From: Thuidium tamariscinum
Lineage: Eukaryota; Streptophyta; Bryopsida; Hypnales; Thuidiaceae
Length of the DNA stretch: 64,000 nt
Direction of reading: 5' to 3'
Assembly: GCA_947034885.2 (NCBI GenBank)
Contig: OX344758.2
Location: 20,921,067 to 20,985,066 of the forward strand
Positions 45,090-56,379 of the stretch are shown piece by piece. A model generated the notes under the pieces. It made no database searches, was not told where the DNA came from, and saw only the letters and a list, made by a program, of their open reading frames with translations. The position numbers were made by a program, and so were the translations under genes. Every line of letters starts with the position of its first letter. The first letter of the stretch is position 1.

Positions 45090-48000
45090 TCTCCTCCCCA
45101 GGTTCTGAAACTCCGGGTGTTTCCTGAACCTGCTCCACCCTAAAATGATATCTTTTAAGCTTGGAACCATTATATATCTTCTTTAGAATCTCACCCTCTG
45201 GCGTACTTAGACTATACGAACCATTATGATAACCACGATAAATCACAAAGGGACCGAGCCACTTTGGTCGGAACTTCTGCCCATGCTGTTTGGCTAGCCA
45301 ATGATCGAGCATCATGACCAGATCTCCGGGATTGAACTTCGTGATCTTCCTCCTAGAATCATGTCTGAGTTTTCGCTGGCGTTGAAGTATTTCGTAATTC
45401 TGCAGTGCTTGTCTCCTGGTCTCGTCCAATCGTTCTAATAATAAGACTCGGACACTCAACGACTCGTGGTCACCTAAGCCGTGATGAATCGCTGTTCTTA
45501 GCGACTTGAGTTCCAACTCGACAGGTAATACGGCTTCAAGTCCGAAAGCTAAATGAAAAGGGGTGTAGCCAGTTGCAGATTTATGCGCCGTTCGATATGC
45601 CCAAAGAGCCTCATTCACGTGTTGATCCCATTCTCGTCGTTTCTCTAACACGACTTTGCTTATAATATTGATCAGTATTCCGTAAGTCTTCTCCACCAGT
45701 CCATTCGCCTAAGGATAATATGGGCTGGCTCGTTTGTGTTTTACAGACATTCTTTTCATGAGCTCTGCGATCACTTGGTTTATGAAATGGGTACCTTGAT
45801 CTGTCACGATTTCTAACGGACATCCATATCGACAAATGATCTGGCCAAATATGAATTCTGCAGCTACCTTCTGAGAACATCACTTCACAGGCATTGCTTC
45901 TGCCCATTTCGACAAATAATTTGTGGCGACTATCATGTACTCGTTTCGTTTTGCGGTCATTGGGAGCGGGCCAACAAAATCGATGCCCCATTTTTCGAAA
46001 ACCCCGGTTGGGTATATTGGGTTCAACTCAGCATAAATCACTGACCTCTTACTGTAAGCCTGGCATGTTGGGCAAGTCCTGCAGTAACGTGCACTATCTG
46101 CGAAGAGGGAGGGCCAATAGTAACCTGCTTGTAATATTTTACGTGCCGTTACGTCCGTGGCGAAATGTCCCCCGCATGCTCCCTCATGGTAGTGATGCAA
46201 TATCGTATCAGCTTCATCGCGATTAACCGCTCGACGCAAGACTCTGTCCTTGCCCAGTCGATATAACTCGTTGTTTACAAGGGTGAAAGGTTGGCTTCGT
46301 TGTTTGACATCCTTACGCTGCTGTGCCATTGTATTATCGGGAAAGCTGAAATCCTGTAAATAATTGGATATATCGCTATACCCAAAATCCCTCGGGTTCG
46401 TCTCGGTGGTTATTGCGAAACATTCTACGTCGTCCGACAGGGCCCCTTCGATGCTTACAGAGGGACGTCCTAGATCGAGTAACAAAGACGCATGTTGTGT
46501 ACTTGTTGCTTTCACGGTTTTGATGATCAGATCGTATGGCTGTAAAGAAGCCAATAACCGAGCTACTCGACCTTCCGGCTGCGCTTGTTGAATCAACAAT
46601 TTCAATCCTTCATTTTCGCATTGTACCAAAATTGGATGTGGACTTGCCAATAAATAATGTTTAAATTTGGAGCACGCAAAGGATAATGACACTCCAAGTC
46701 TCTCCAACAATGAATACTTCATCTCGCAAGCTGTCAATAGTCGGCTTGCGTAATAAACAGGGTGTGCTCGGCTCGTAGAGTCATTCTGCATGAGGACGGC
46801 TGCCACCGCATGGTCCGACGCGGATGGATTCACTATAAATTGAGATTTCCAATCTGGATTACATACCATCGGACCGCTGGCTAAGCGAGACTTCACATAC
46901 TCGAAAGCCTGCTCACATTCACGAGACCACTCAAAAGGTTTGCTCTTTGCAATCAATGAGCTGATGGGGCGACCAATTCCTGCAAGATTTGGGATGAAAC
47001 AATTATGGTATATCGTTGTTCCCCAAAGCTTTGACACCTGCTCCCTCGAAACTGGTGCCTCCATTTCCATTATGCGCTTGACCTTGTCAGGGTCCACTTT
47101 TAAACTGCCTTGGAATACAATGTGCCCCAAGAGAGGACCTTCTTCGAACCCGAACTTACACTTCGAGGGGCTCAACGAGCACCCGTGTTCACGAAGTCTC
47201 TGTAATACAGCTCTGAGTTGTTCGACATGTTGGAATCTATCGCCATACACTGCGAAGTCATCCAGATACACCCGTATGAATCGCCCAAGATATGGCTTAA
47301 AAATTTTCATCTGCACGCTCTGAAAGGTCCCACCTGCGTTGCACAAGCCAAAAGGCATGCGTAGCCAGGCAAAGGTTCCCCATGGAGTGGTAAATGTGGT
47401 GAATAAGACGCTATCCGGGTGAATTCGAACTTGATGATATCCCGAATATCCGTCGCAAAAAGAATACATCTCATGTCCTGATACTTCGTCTAAGAGTTCG
47501 TCAATATGAGGTAGGGGTTGTCTGTCTTTCTTTGTGAACTGATTCAAGGCTCTATAATTTACGCACACTCTCCATTTCCCACCCTTCTTTGGAACTATTA
47601 CGACAGGAGATACCCATTCAGTGTTTCTCACTTCCGTGATAAACCCTCCTTCGAGCAACCGATCCAATTCGGCTCGTAAAACGGACATTTTCTCCGGGGC
47701 CATCCTTCTCTGTTTCGCACGTATTGGTTTTGCTCCAAGCATCAGTTCGATTTTATGTTCTTCCAGTGTGATCGCGGGAAGATCGGAGTGTTTGGTCACA
47801 AACAAGTCCGAGTACTCCATTATTACTTTTTCTAATCCTCCCCGTTCAGAGGTCGTTAAACTGGGACCGAACTGCAATAAATTTAAAATCTCGTTTTGTT
47901 TGCAGAGGTTCACGTTTTGATCTTCCATATGTTGCATTGAGTCCGTGATCATTTGCGGAAGGACATCAACGGCATATAACTCAGCCTCAGAATCTTCCGA

Positions 48001-48888
48001 TTCGTCACTGGAATCTCACGATACCTCGGAATCCCAGGACGATTCACCTGAATTGTCTTCCGTTACTGAACTGGGGGAAGATATTTTGCCGACTTGTGGT
48101 GCGACCTGGATACTGACTCGGTTTAACGGAGATCCAATTCTCATTTTGCCTTTTTCCCAATAGTTCACTGCTCTCACTTGCCGAAGCCAGGGTCTTCCCA
48201 AAATTAATGGGTACCCTCCGTTGCGCATGGTTATATTAAGAACATGGAAATCAATCTTCACTGTCACTCCATTGACAGTCACTGGAATTTGACTGATCTG
48301 TCCGAGTGATCTCACACATCTCTGGTCGGCAACTTTTAAGCGCATGGATGAGGACTTCGTGGGCTTCAGTCCAGCGTCTTCCATAAACCAACTCGCCATG
48401 ATGTTCACTGCTGCACCTCCGTCTATTAGGCATCCATTGAATGTTTGTCCTTCAATGACAGCTTCGACTTGCGGGGCTTTTAAATCGTCGTGTGCCTTAT
48501 CAGCTATGTGAATTTCTGTGACGGATACCCGACGTCTCGTGCTGATTCCTTGCCACAATTCTTTTCTCAACGAAGGACATCTCGCAACTAGCTGTCCCAC
48601 CATGATATTGGCTATTTGTTTGCCTAAATCATTCAGGATTGAATATTCCGATTGATTCTTACCAATGAGTAGGTCATCAATCCCAATGCGCCGCCTGGAT
48701 CTCGGAATTATCTTGCTCATTCTCGATCTTTTATCTCTATGTTTTTCATGTGTTATTTGTATCGTCTCTTTCGGGGGTCTTCCACGCTTGGCCATTATTA
48801 CCTCCGTCTCTCCTTGATCCAGACCTGCCCCGTCCATTATTTGTACCAAGTGAACCTCTGCTAACTTAACGTTATTGGTTGGTGGGGT
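44992..48888 (-). pseudogene. Ty3 pol (protease, reverse transcriptase, RNase H, integrase) with three in-frame stops
   Basis: One continuous minus-strand frame runs from about 48888 to 44992. The protease region carries LIDGGAAVNIM, a D-G-G form instead of D-S/T-G, then LILGRPWL (about 48440-48180). Reverse transcriptase has KWRVCVNYR, FCDGYSGYHQ and YLDD (residues 229-232 counted from the ATG at 47952). In the adjoining RNase H the expected D-A-S-D reads PSASD, so the first catalytic Asp appears lost. Integrase shows its His/Cys zinc motif (H586 or H587, H596, C627, C630), GIDFVGP, then VTDQGTHF and LVEKTYG, so all three D-D-E residues are visible. Stops: TGA at 48016-48018, TGA at 45880-45882 and TAG at 45709-45711, each explicable by one C-to-T change. 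The C-terminus reads through the polypurine tract into the LTR. Confidence 0.9.
45090..45104 (-). other. Polypurine tract of the Ty3 element
   Basis: On the minus strand GGGGAGGAGA lies directly before the LTR start TGATAAC. It is the expected plus-strand primer site and is also translated as part of the pol C-terminus. Confidence 0.75.
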
Positions 48889-50929
48889 GTAGATAACCTA
48901 ATTGGATTCAACTTTTTACTTTTTGTGAATGTTTTTGAGGCTTTTGTATATGTGTTTGTCATGATTTTGTTACGTTTGGTTACCAATTTGGTGTTTTTGG
49001 TGTATGTTTTTACAAATATGAGTGTGGTTTGGAGTTAATTTTTGAGTCTGTAATCCAAATGGGGTTTAGGGTGGTCAATTCAGTCAATTGATTTATAGCC
49101 TAGTTGGGTTGGATTCCTAATCGGATAGAGGAATGTATTGATGGGATGTGTGAAATCCGAATAGGTGTTGGCTAAGTTGGTGGAATTCCAAGTTGGTAAG
49201 TATTTGGTAGCTCAGTCCAAGTAGGAAATTATTGCTTGATGAAATCCAGTTGGGATGCCTAATTGGTATGTGAGCAGTTGGAACCAATTTTGGGGAGTTA
49301 CATTCGGCAGTTAGGGAACTACCGTTTGTCCGTCTAGCTCCTATTAGGTTGTTGTTTTTGCTTTGGAAATCACCCAGTGTTGAAGTGAGTCCGCTGCGTG
49401 TCCCAGCCAAGTTGTGCTGCGTATTTGATTTTTAAAGTGTGTATGAATGTTTTGAGTGTGTGAGTTTGTGTCAAGTTGGATGTGAATTGTGTGTTTCCCA
49501 GTTGGGAAAATGGTTGTGTTAATGCCTGTGTGAGTTCAATTTGGAATTTACAGGTGAAGACTGTCCCGGAGTATCTCGTGGAGAGAAGTAGAAAAAGATT
49601 CAAGTTGGAGTTAAATTGTTGGAAATATAGGTGTATCGAGTGAGTGCCTAATTGTGGGATTTTTAAGAAAATTACGAATTGGTATATGAGCTGGAGTGTG
49701 TAGTTGTGAGACAGTAGTTGTGTGAAGGCCTAATCAGGTGAGTGATGGAAACCGATTAGGTGAAAGATAAGACTGAGTGAATCAGAGTTTGTTGATGCCA
49801 AATTGTAGAATTAAGAGGATAGAAGGTTCCCAAGGTTAATGGACTGTAGAATTGTAGAATCTTAAAGTTCAAATTGTGATAAGGATTAGTTTAAATGGAA
49901 AAGACATAAAAATATGTGGACGGTGATTTGTCACCAACTCAGATTAATATGAGGAGAATTCATATCCAGTTGGCGTTGTGTGTCGTTGTAGTTGATGGAA
50001 ATTTTATGCTTGGTTGTATGTGGAGTAATTGAGAGTTTATGTTTTAAACCAAGTTGGTATGAATGCAAGTCCGAATTGGTCGTGTAAGAAGTGATATGTG
50101 CGTCTGTGTGAATTCCAATTTGGTCTGTGAGAGCGAGTCTGTCGCATTAAGCTGCCAAGTAGGGAAGCTGTATGACGATCTGATGTGATCTAATTTTATG
50201 AGTCCAATTTGGTAGTTGGAGTATATGCAATTGGTGAAAGAAGATGATAGTTCATGAGTGAGTTAAGAGAGAGAAAGGCATAAAAATAGAGAGTAAGGAA
50301 ATTCCCAAGTTGGGTAGAAGCAATTGCAAGTTCTGTAATTGCTAGAGTTATGAGAGACCAAATAGTGGAGCTGTGAATCAAAATTCCCAATTGGTAGGTG
50401 GAGATGTCCATGTCTGTAGAGGAGGAGACAAAACCAATTTGGTTGGGGAATTGCCCAAGTTGGTAGTGAAGGGCAGTGATTAGGAATGGACCAAGTGAAT
50501 TTTAAGAGTAAATCAGTTGCCTTGCTGTAATCCAATTCGGGAGAGTGAAGGCGGGTAGTAGTTGCAGAGCCAAGTTGGTGGAATAAAAGAAAGCAGCGGT
50601 TCCCTGTGAAGGCGGCCAACTGGGAAGTTCAAAAGGCTGGTGTTAGTAGGCCAAGCTGGAGAAAGACTGTGGACCAAATCGAAGAGGAAATGCCATTCAA
50701 TTTGGAAGATAAGCATAATTAAAAATAATTAAAAAAAATGAGAAATAAAAATTGATTAAAATTAGCTTATTTAATTAAGTAATCAAAGAAATTACGGGAA
50801 CAATAGTCTATGCTTGGTGTTTGTTTAGGCCAATTAAGTGTATTTAGAAACAATCCTATTTAATAACCTCCCTAGGAACGAACATAACTATTAGTTGGAT
50901 AAATCCAAATAGGTTCCAACATTATCTAC
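48889..50929. mobile_element. 2.04 kb repeat-filled insert between gag and pol
   Basis: The ends are inverted: GTAGATAA-CCTAATTGGATT on the left, and on the right, read in complement, GTAGATAA, eight extra bases, then CCTATTTGGATT. The gag frame stops inside the right end and the pol frame opens just outside the left end, so the segment interrupts a gag-pol region. The interior lacks coding sequence and is full of words of the type CCAAGTTGG, CCTAATTGG and CCAATTTGG in both orientations. If the outer TA is the target duplication, it would be TA. The repeat-rich interior resembles non-autonomous DNA transposons with many subterminal repeats; an intron is less likely because the joined frames do not match. 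Confidence 0.6.
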
Positions 50930-51857
50930 ATGGGATTTTCTCTAGATTAGGACAGTCACTTTTGTAATGTCCTTTAAGGCCGCAACCGTGATACGTTATG
51001 AACTGTACCGCCCGGGATGCATTTCCTCGGCCTTCAATCTGTGGACTTTTCGGGCGGTTATTGCTTTGGCCCTGTAGTAAGAACAATTTAAGGTCTCTCA
51101 TTTCTGCGACTAGTTGAGAAATTTCAGGATCTTTACTTGTTTTGTCCGGTCCGGGCTCTTCTCGTAACACAGGAGGTTGCATTGCTTTCACGAGCAAGGG
51201 TACTGTCGCTACCGGCGTTTGCACGATATTGCTCAAATTTAATTCCTTCCGCTGGGCTAACGCCAACGCCTCCTCGAACGTGGATGGATCCTTCCATGCC
51301 ACTATCTCCTGAATTGTTGGTTTTAATCCGCCGACGAAGCTTCGCAGGGCTAAAGCATCGATGCTACTTAGGTTAGCGCTGATATGCTCTTGGCTCTTCA
51401 TACGTACTTCTCCGTTTGTGGTGACCGGACAATTCAGACTTCTTTGTATTCGCGCCTGAAGCTCCCTGACCCGCTCACTGAATTGGGGTACGGTTTCGTC
51501 ATGATTTTGTCTCATTAAACTGAGTGACCCCAGCAAGCTCTGATAGCTTTCATGTTCTTGGAATTCTGCTACTAAGGCGTTCGTTAAAGTTGTCCATTTT
51601 GCTCGAGTGAGACTCGTTTGCCTATCGTACCAGAATGATGCTGTATCGTCAAAGTGTATCGGTAGCAACTCTAACCAAGCACCCTCCGTCCGATCACCGT
51701 TGGCCATACATGCTCGCTTGAATTGTTTGAGAAATCTCTCAAGATCTTCCCTCTCTCTGCCCGTGAAAACTGGTATCGCCACCATACTTGCGGTAGTGTG
51801 ATTCCCCTTTACGCTAATATCTATTCTTATGTCTTGGTTTGCTAAAGCATCCTCCAT
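50922..51857 (-). pseudogene. Ty3 gag, truncated after the zinc knuckle
   Basis: The ATG at 51857 opens a 311-residue protein with the retrotransposon gag core: FTGREREDLERFLKQF, then WLELLPIHFDDTASFWYD, and FVGGLKPTIQEIV further on. Near the C-terminus GCGLKGHYKSDC is a CCHC zinc knuckle whose first Cys position reads Tyr, so zinc and RNA binding are probably impaired. The frame ends at 50922 inside the terminal repeat of the 2.04 kb insert, so the natural junction to protease is lost. Gag would form the cytoplasmic particle around the element RNA. Confidence 0.8.
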
Positions 51858-51928
51858 ACAATTGTAAAAATCAAAACTAATCGATTCATGGATAACCTTG
51901 GTCTCTCATCACAACATTAAATAGTGGT

Positions 51929-52366
51929 TCAAACGGGATGATCTCGTTTTGGCTTTCTACCACGTTTGAGGTTGATGTTTTCGGGTCTTCTTGCTGCTGC
52001 ATCTGCCTCCCAGTTTTGCTCTCTGAGAATATGGCTTACTTTCACTGTCTTGAATTCGTGCGTTAACTCCTTCACTGCATGATAGTATGGAAATAACTTT
52101 TCGGATTTCACCTCCCAGTTTCCAGATACTTGGTTGCAAATTAATTTCGAATCGCCCAGAATCTGAACATGTTGTACGTTTTTCGCCTTTGCTATTTCCA
52201 AACCTGTCACTAGGGTAGCGTACTCCGACTAATTGCAAGTCAAGCCTTTTCCCAAATCTTGATGATATGTCTCTTTTTCTCCATTTGGATTTTCGAGAAT
52301 CACGCCAGCCCCTGATCTTAGCCGCTTGGAACATGAACCATCAAAATTTAACTTCCAGGGTTTCAT
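51929..52366 (-). pseudogene. RNase H domain (RVT_3/aRNH type) upstream of gag
   Basis: From the ATG at 52366 the minus strand encodes KLNFDGSCS...GAGVILENP, then SEYATLVTGLEIAKA, then ILGDSKLICNQVSGNWEVKS, and HILREQNWEADAAAR. This is the complete layout of a plant RVT_3-type RNase H with its acidic residues (FDG, SEY, GDS, EAD). One in-frame TAG at 52229-52231, just before SEY, breaks it; a C-to-T change from CAG would explain that. It is a separate frame from gag and ends 72 bases before gag starts. In plant Tat-lineage Ty3 elements an extra RNase H is known within or after pol; a position 5' of gag is unusual to my knowledge. Its role would be removing the RNA strand during reverse transcription. 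Confidence 0.8.
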
Positions 52367-52453
52367 TGTACTTCGGTAGCCATTGTTAAACTTTAAATGA
52401 GCACGAAGACATGAACTTTCTTTGTCTTAACCGATCGATCATAACCAAGTTGA

Positions 52454-52747
52454 TCATAATTCTTGAGAAATGAAAGCCGGTTCTGTAGTTGAACCCTCTT
52501 CTGCGAAGAAGTGTGGGTCAATCTCATCATATTGCATCATTGTATTATATCGAGCCAATACGACTTGATAACTCTCGGGGGCGTCCTGAATTCCGTAGGG
52601 ATTTGATGCAATTTCTGGTGTTTGTACGACTTCTTCAGCTTTTTGAAGCGTTGGTTCTACGGGTCCTAGCGCGAGATTCTCGAATTCGTTCACCTGTTGC
52701 AAGACCTGTTGCGAGCTCTCTTCTTCAGGAAATCGACGAAAACACAT
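52454..52747 (-). CDS. Small acidic leader ORF of the Ty3 element
   Basis: An intact 97-codon frame starts at the ATG at 52747 (MCFRRFPEEES) and lies between the primer-binding site and the RNase H domain. It is Glu/Gln-rich, with no motif I recognise and no membrane segment. It is one of the few unbroken frames in the element. Function unknown; it could also be non-coding leader that happens to be open. Confidence 0.35.
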   Translation of the reverse strand: MCFRRFPEEESSQQVLQQVNEFENLALGPVEPTLQKAEEVVQTPEIASNPYGIQDAPESYQVVLARYNTMMQYDEIDPHFFAEEGSTTEPAFISQEL

Positions 52748-52815
52748 GATTATGATATTGCACTGTAACAATCTGATCTACTCAGTCGGCTCTCACCCTT
52801 TGACAAATTCTATAG

Positions 52816-52833
52816 GTCCCGGCACCGGAACCA
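52816..52833 (-). other. Primer-binding site of the Ty3 element
   Basis: On the minus strand, three bases after the 5' LTR, TGGTTCCGGTGCCGGGAC begins with TGG as required to pair with a tRNA 3' CCA end. I cannot name the tRNA. Confidence 0.6.
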
Positions 52834-52836
52834 AGA

Positions 52837-53140
52837 TGAAACGAACAAAATTTACCGCAATCCATGCACACATTAATCATACACGTTAATCCTGGCCATT
52901 TACTCATAAGCTCTTTCTTATTGATCAGTGTTTTCTCGATACAGAACCCCCCTGGACTTGGCTCGCTCAGCCCTCCTTATCCCTCCTCTCTCAGCCGATC
53001 CTAACTGATCTCTATGCGGTTACTGTAACAGTTTATGCATGTCTACCCTGGCTTTATGCTAGGACCATTCTGGTCGGAATAGTTGTCCTGTATAGCTTCA
53101 CTCACTAACTCCATAGCTCGGTCAGAATTTCCAGTTATCA
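52837..53140 (-). repeat. 5' LTR of the Ty3 element
   Basis: 304 bp, near-identical to 44786-45089. It should contain the promoter and poly(A) signals; no TATA box is obvious to me. Confidence 0.92.
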
Positions 53141-53203
53141 GTACATATTTGTCTTACATGTATGTGAGATGCATGAGTTTTATCAATCGCAATAGACTTT
53201 CAT

Positions 53204-54144
53204 TTAACCCCTAAGGGTTTTTGACTATGTTTTCACCAAAAATACTCCAAAACTGCCATTTCTAATACAAGTGCAATTTTTTTTTTAAAACATATTTTTG
53301 ACTCATGTAATCGTAGGATCTTGTAGTAAGGTGGTTTGTAAACATGTGAAAAAAATTTCAAAAATTCCCACCATGTAGATTGCAAGATATAAGCATTTGA
53401 ATTGACAAAAATTGTTTTTTTATCCCTGCGAAAATCCGGGCAGCTGCACTTCACAAGGTCACATTTGTGTGAAAAAAATTTCAAAATGGTGGTTACTTTT
53501 TGAATTTGTACTTCAATTCAAGTTGGCTACATTCTCAAAAAATTTCAAACCATTTGGAATTGTACAACATATAGAAAAAAATAAGTAAGTAGAAAATGAG
53601 CCAAAATACTAAATTGTGAACATTTTATTCATGAAATTGAAAATTTTCAATCCCAATGGTTAAAATGTTGTAATAAACAATCTGCATCTTCTGTTTTTCT
53701 TTTTTCCAAAAATATGAAAAATTGAATTAAATGAAGAATTTCAAACTTTTTTTGTACTATAGAGATTCTATAACTGGACGCAAACTACCCCAAACTCAAA
53801 ATCTTCATAACTTTTGACTCATTGATTGGAATGGATTGATTCAAAGCTTCTCATGTCTGTATAAACCTAAAGAACCAATTTGAAATTTCGCTTTTGAAAA
53901 AAAAGTTTTTTTGAAGAAGTTTTTTCATCTGCCCGGGCTGCCCGCCAAGTAAACAAAACAACATATCCTGCCATAACTTTTTAACCGTGAAGTCAAAAGT
54001 TATGAAAATTGTTGGGCCTTAAAGCTACTCCTTGGGCACACATTTTATTAAAATTTCAAAGAAAAAAATAAAAACTTGATCTGTAGTGAGCTGCCCAAAA
54101 AATTTATAATCTCAAAAAACGATGTTTAGGGCTTTAGGGGTTAA
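53204..54144. mobile_element. TTAA element, 941 bp
   Basis: The left end is TTAA-CCCCTAAGGG and the right end GCTTTAGGGG-TTAA, with TTAA intact at both sides. Collinear with 26144-27076. It lies only about 60 bp outside the Ty3 target duplication. Confidence 0.8.
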
Positions 54145-54815
54145 ATGATGAAATAAAAATGATATTTTTAAAGTATTTATAAGTTATGTTTTCTGAAATA
54201 GATTTAACAAAGACTAATCACTGAAGATATTAGAAGCTTGATATGAATATTTTTAATCGTCAATTTGAACATTCAAACAACGTAAAAATGTCAAAAAAGT
54301 TGTACAATATAATACATTATTAACAATGCATATGTAGGTTTAAGATGAATTGACTTTCAACATTTGGGGAATAAATTTCATTTAATATGCAATAAGTTTT
54401 ATTTTTATTTTAAATTTAAAAACTAATTAAATAAATAATGTTTTCAAATTCTAGGTAATGATGAGTCCTAAAATTACCTAGGATTGGGTACTTTGGAAGA
54501 ATAAAACAGAAGACAATGGTATTGAGTTCTATAAACATTTTCCTTTCAACTCTTCTTTTTAAATTCTCCTCCATTAAGATTGTACTATATTCAACACTTT
54601 TCAATTTTGTTTTAAGAAAATAAGGCTATTCATACTTACATCTCCAATACCCCCCCCCTTGTTTCATTGTTGATTCAACATTTGGTGCATTAGTGCATTT
54701 TTTCAAAGTTGTGAAAACAACTAAAAATTGATCAATTGTTATTTAAAATAGTGATGGAATATTTTCAGATGTCATCTTATGGTTCAATGTATTAAAAAAG
54801 TTAAATTGTTTCAAT

Positions 54816-55543
54816 GGGTCATTGAAAGAAACGCAGTTCCTATTCCTGTCACAATTGGAGTGATGTTGTTCTTTTCTACTGTAACTTTTGAATTAAAATA
54901 TATAAGAATATGAAATAATTATTGGACCCCTTTAGCTTGATGGTTTTTACATCCTTTATTTTTCAGAAATTAAAAAAAATCATTTTATATTTAAAATTCA
55001 TTTTTGTTAATTTGTCACAAACTAAGGTTTAGGGTTTTTTACTACATTAGGAGTCCCCAAATTTAATGATTGAAAGATAAAACTTTCATAGTGCATTTGC
55101 ATAATATGAAAGCATATTCCTACCCAAAGAAAATCTAAAAACACATTATTTTATGTCCTCCACTTGCATGCAAACAACATTCCTATTGCATGCAATTTTT
55201 GAACATTGATGATGGTGCTAGGATTATTTTTTTGGTGAAATCTCATCACCATCAATTCTTCCCAAATGGAAAATTTTTAGATTTAAGAAAAATAAATTTT
55301 CTTATTTTTACAAATTTAAATATAAATTTATCCATTTTCATAAGATTTTGCCCTTTTCTAATTCTCCTACTTACAAAATTTTCCTAAGCTTTTCCTTTAT
55401 AGAGTACCTTCCTCTTTAAGGTGTTTGCATTGAGCATATTTTTATATTTTTAAAATTATTCTTTTAATTAAATAGTATTATCCAAAAAAAGTGTCCAATT
55501 CCAAAACACTACAAAAAATGGATGGTGTTTTTTGCAATGACCC
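54816..55543. mobile_element. GGGTNATTGCAAGAAACA-family element (728 bp)
   Basis: The left end is GGGTCATTGAAAGAAACGC and the right end TTTTTTGCAATGACCC. The length equals that of 14467-15194. Flanks CAAT and TATA do not form a target duplication, so it is old or altered. No ORF. Confidence 0.65.
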
Positions 55544-55844
55544 TATACCAATATAATCAAAATGTTAAATCAAATAATGAATGACTATTGATTCAATATT
55601 CTACACTACCATATTGAAGATGTTGAAACAATACCTTTGAATAATTGTTGATTTTATATTCCTACACCTCCATTATTAGAATTACTTAAACAATATCTTT
55701 AACTAACAACATTGATTCAATACAACTTGTGACATTGTTGAGACAATGCTCAATGCATAGTTTGAATGCATAGTTTGTGTTTGTCATGTTGTTTCAATAA
55801 TGGTGAAATATTGATTTAAAGTTTTAAAGAATTTGAATTGTAAG

Positions 55845-56379
55845 TGAAAACACAAGAATTGTGCTCAATGTTGAATTTTAAACCTCATTTAGGCATAGTA
55901 TAACAGCTTTCTTCAAAAAAATTGAACTAGAAGAAATTGGACAACCAACCTAAATTTTATGTCCAAGAATCCGCTTGAGATTTTGAACCCTCGTGAAAGA
56001 GTTATGGACAAATTTTAGGAGGGGGTGGAAGGGATAATTTTTTGGACATTTTCAAACACCCTCTCTAAAATTTATCCATAAATTTGAGTTGAAGTGTTGG
56101 AATCTCAAAAGGAATTTTGGAAATAAAATTCTGCTTGATTCACCAACTTTTCTCAGTTTAAAGTTTTTTGAAAAAAAATATTCTACTATGTCTAAATGAG
56201 GTTTGAAATTTGACTTTCATCACAATTCATGCATTTTCAATTAACCATGAGTGGTAGAGCTCTTTTTTGTCCTAAATCATAAATCCCATATGGTTTGTTG
56301 CACCTACCACTACCCACTAGTATAAAGACCTTCTTTCTTCTCCTAGATGAACACATCATTGGCTAATGGGTTGAATTAA
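55845..56379 (-). repeat. Right arm of the large inverted repeat pair
   Basis: Reverse complement of 43848-44388, including an internal palindrome at 55876-56211 (AAACCTCATTTAGGCA ... TCTAAATGAGGTTT). See the left arm. Confidence 0.7.

Larger units (their letters stand above)
44786..53140 (-). mobile_element. Ty3/gypsy LTR retrotransposon, 8.36 kb, defective
   Basis: 304-bp LTRs lie at 44786-45089 and 52837-53140. On the + strand both begin TGAAACGAAC and end in CA, and they differ at only two sites near their inner or outer edge. GTAC flanks both sides (44782-44785 and 53141-53144), a 4-bp target duplication. Minus-strand order is 5' LTR, primer-binding site, small ORF, RNase H domain, gag, a 2.04 kb insert, protease, reverse transcriptase, RNase H, integrase, polypurine tract, 3' LTR. 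Integrase after reverse transcriptase marks it as Ty3/gypsy. The genes contain four in-frame stops plus the insert, so this copy cannot make its own proteins. Confidence 0.92.

Noticed and set aside
49117..50716. Several 60-118-codon minus-strand frames in the gag-pol insert
   Set aside because: They arise from the repeated CCAA-TTGG words; none has a domain or consistent ATG start.
48889..50929. Intron between gag and pol of the Ty3 element
   Set aside because: Joining at the available GT and AG sites does not bring the two frames together, and the ends are inverted repeats.
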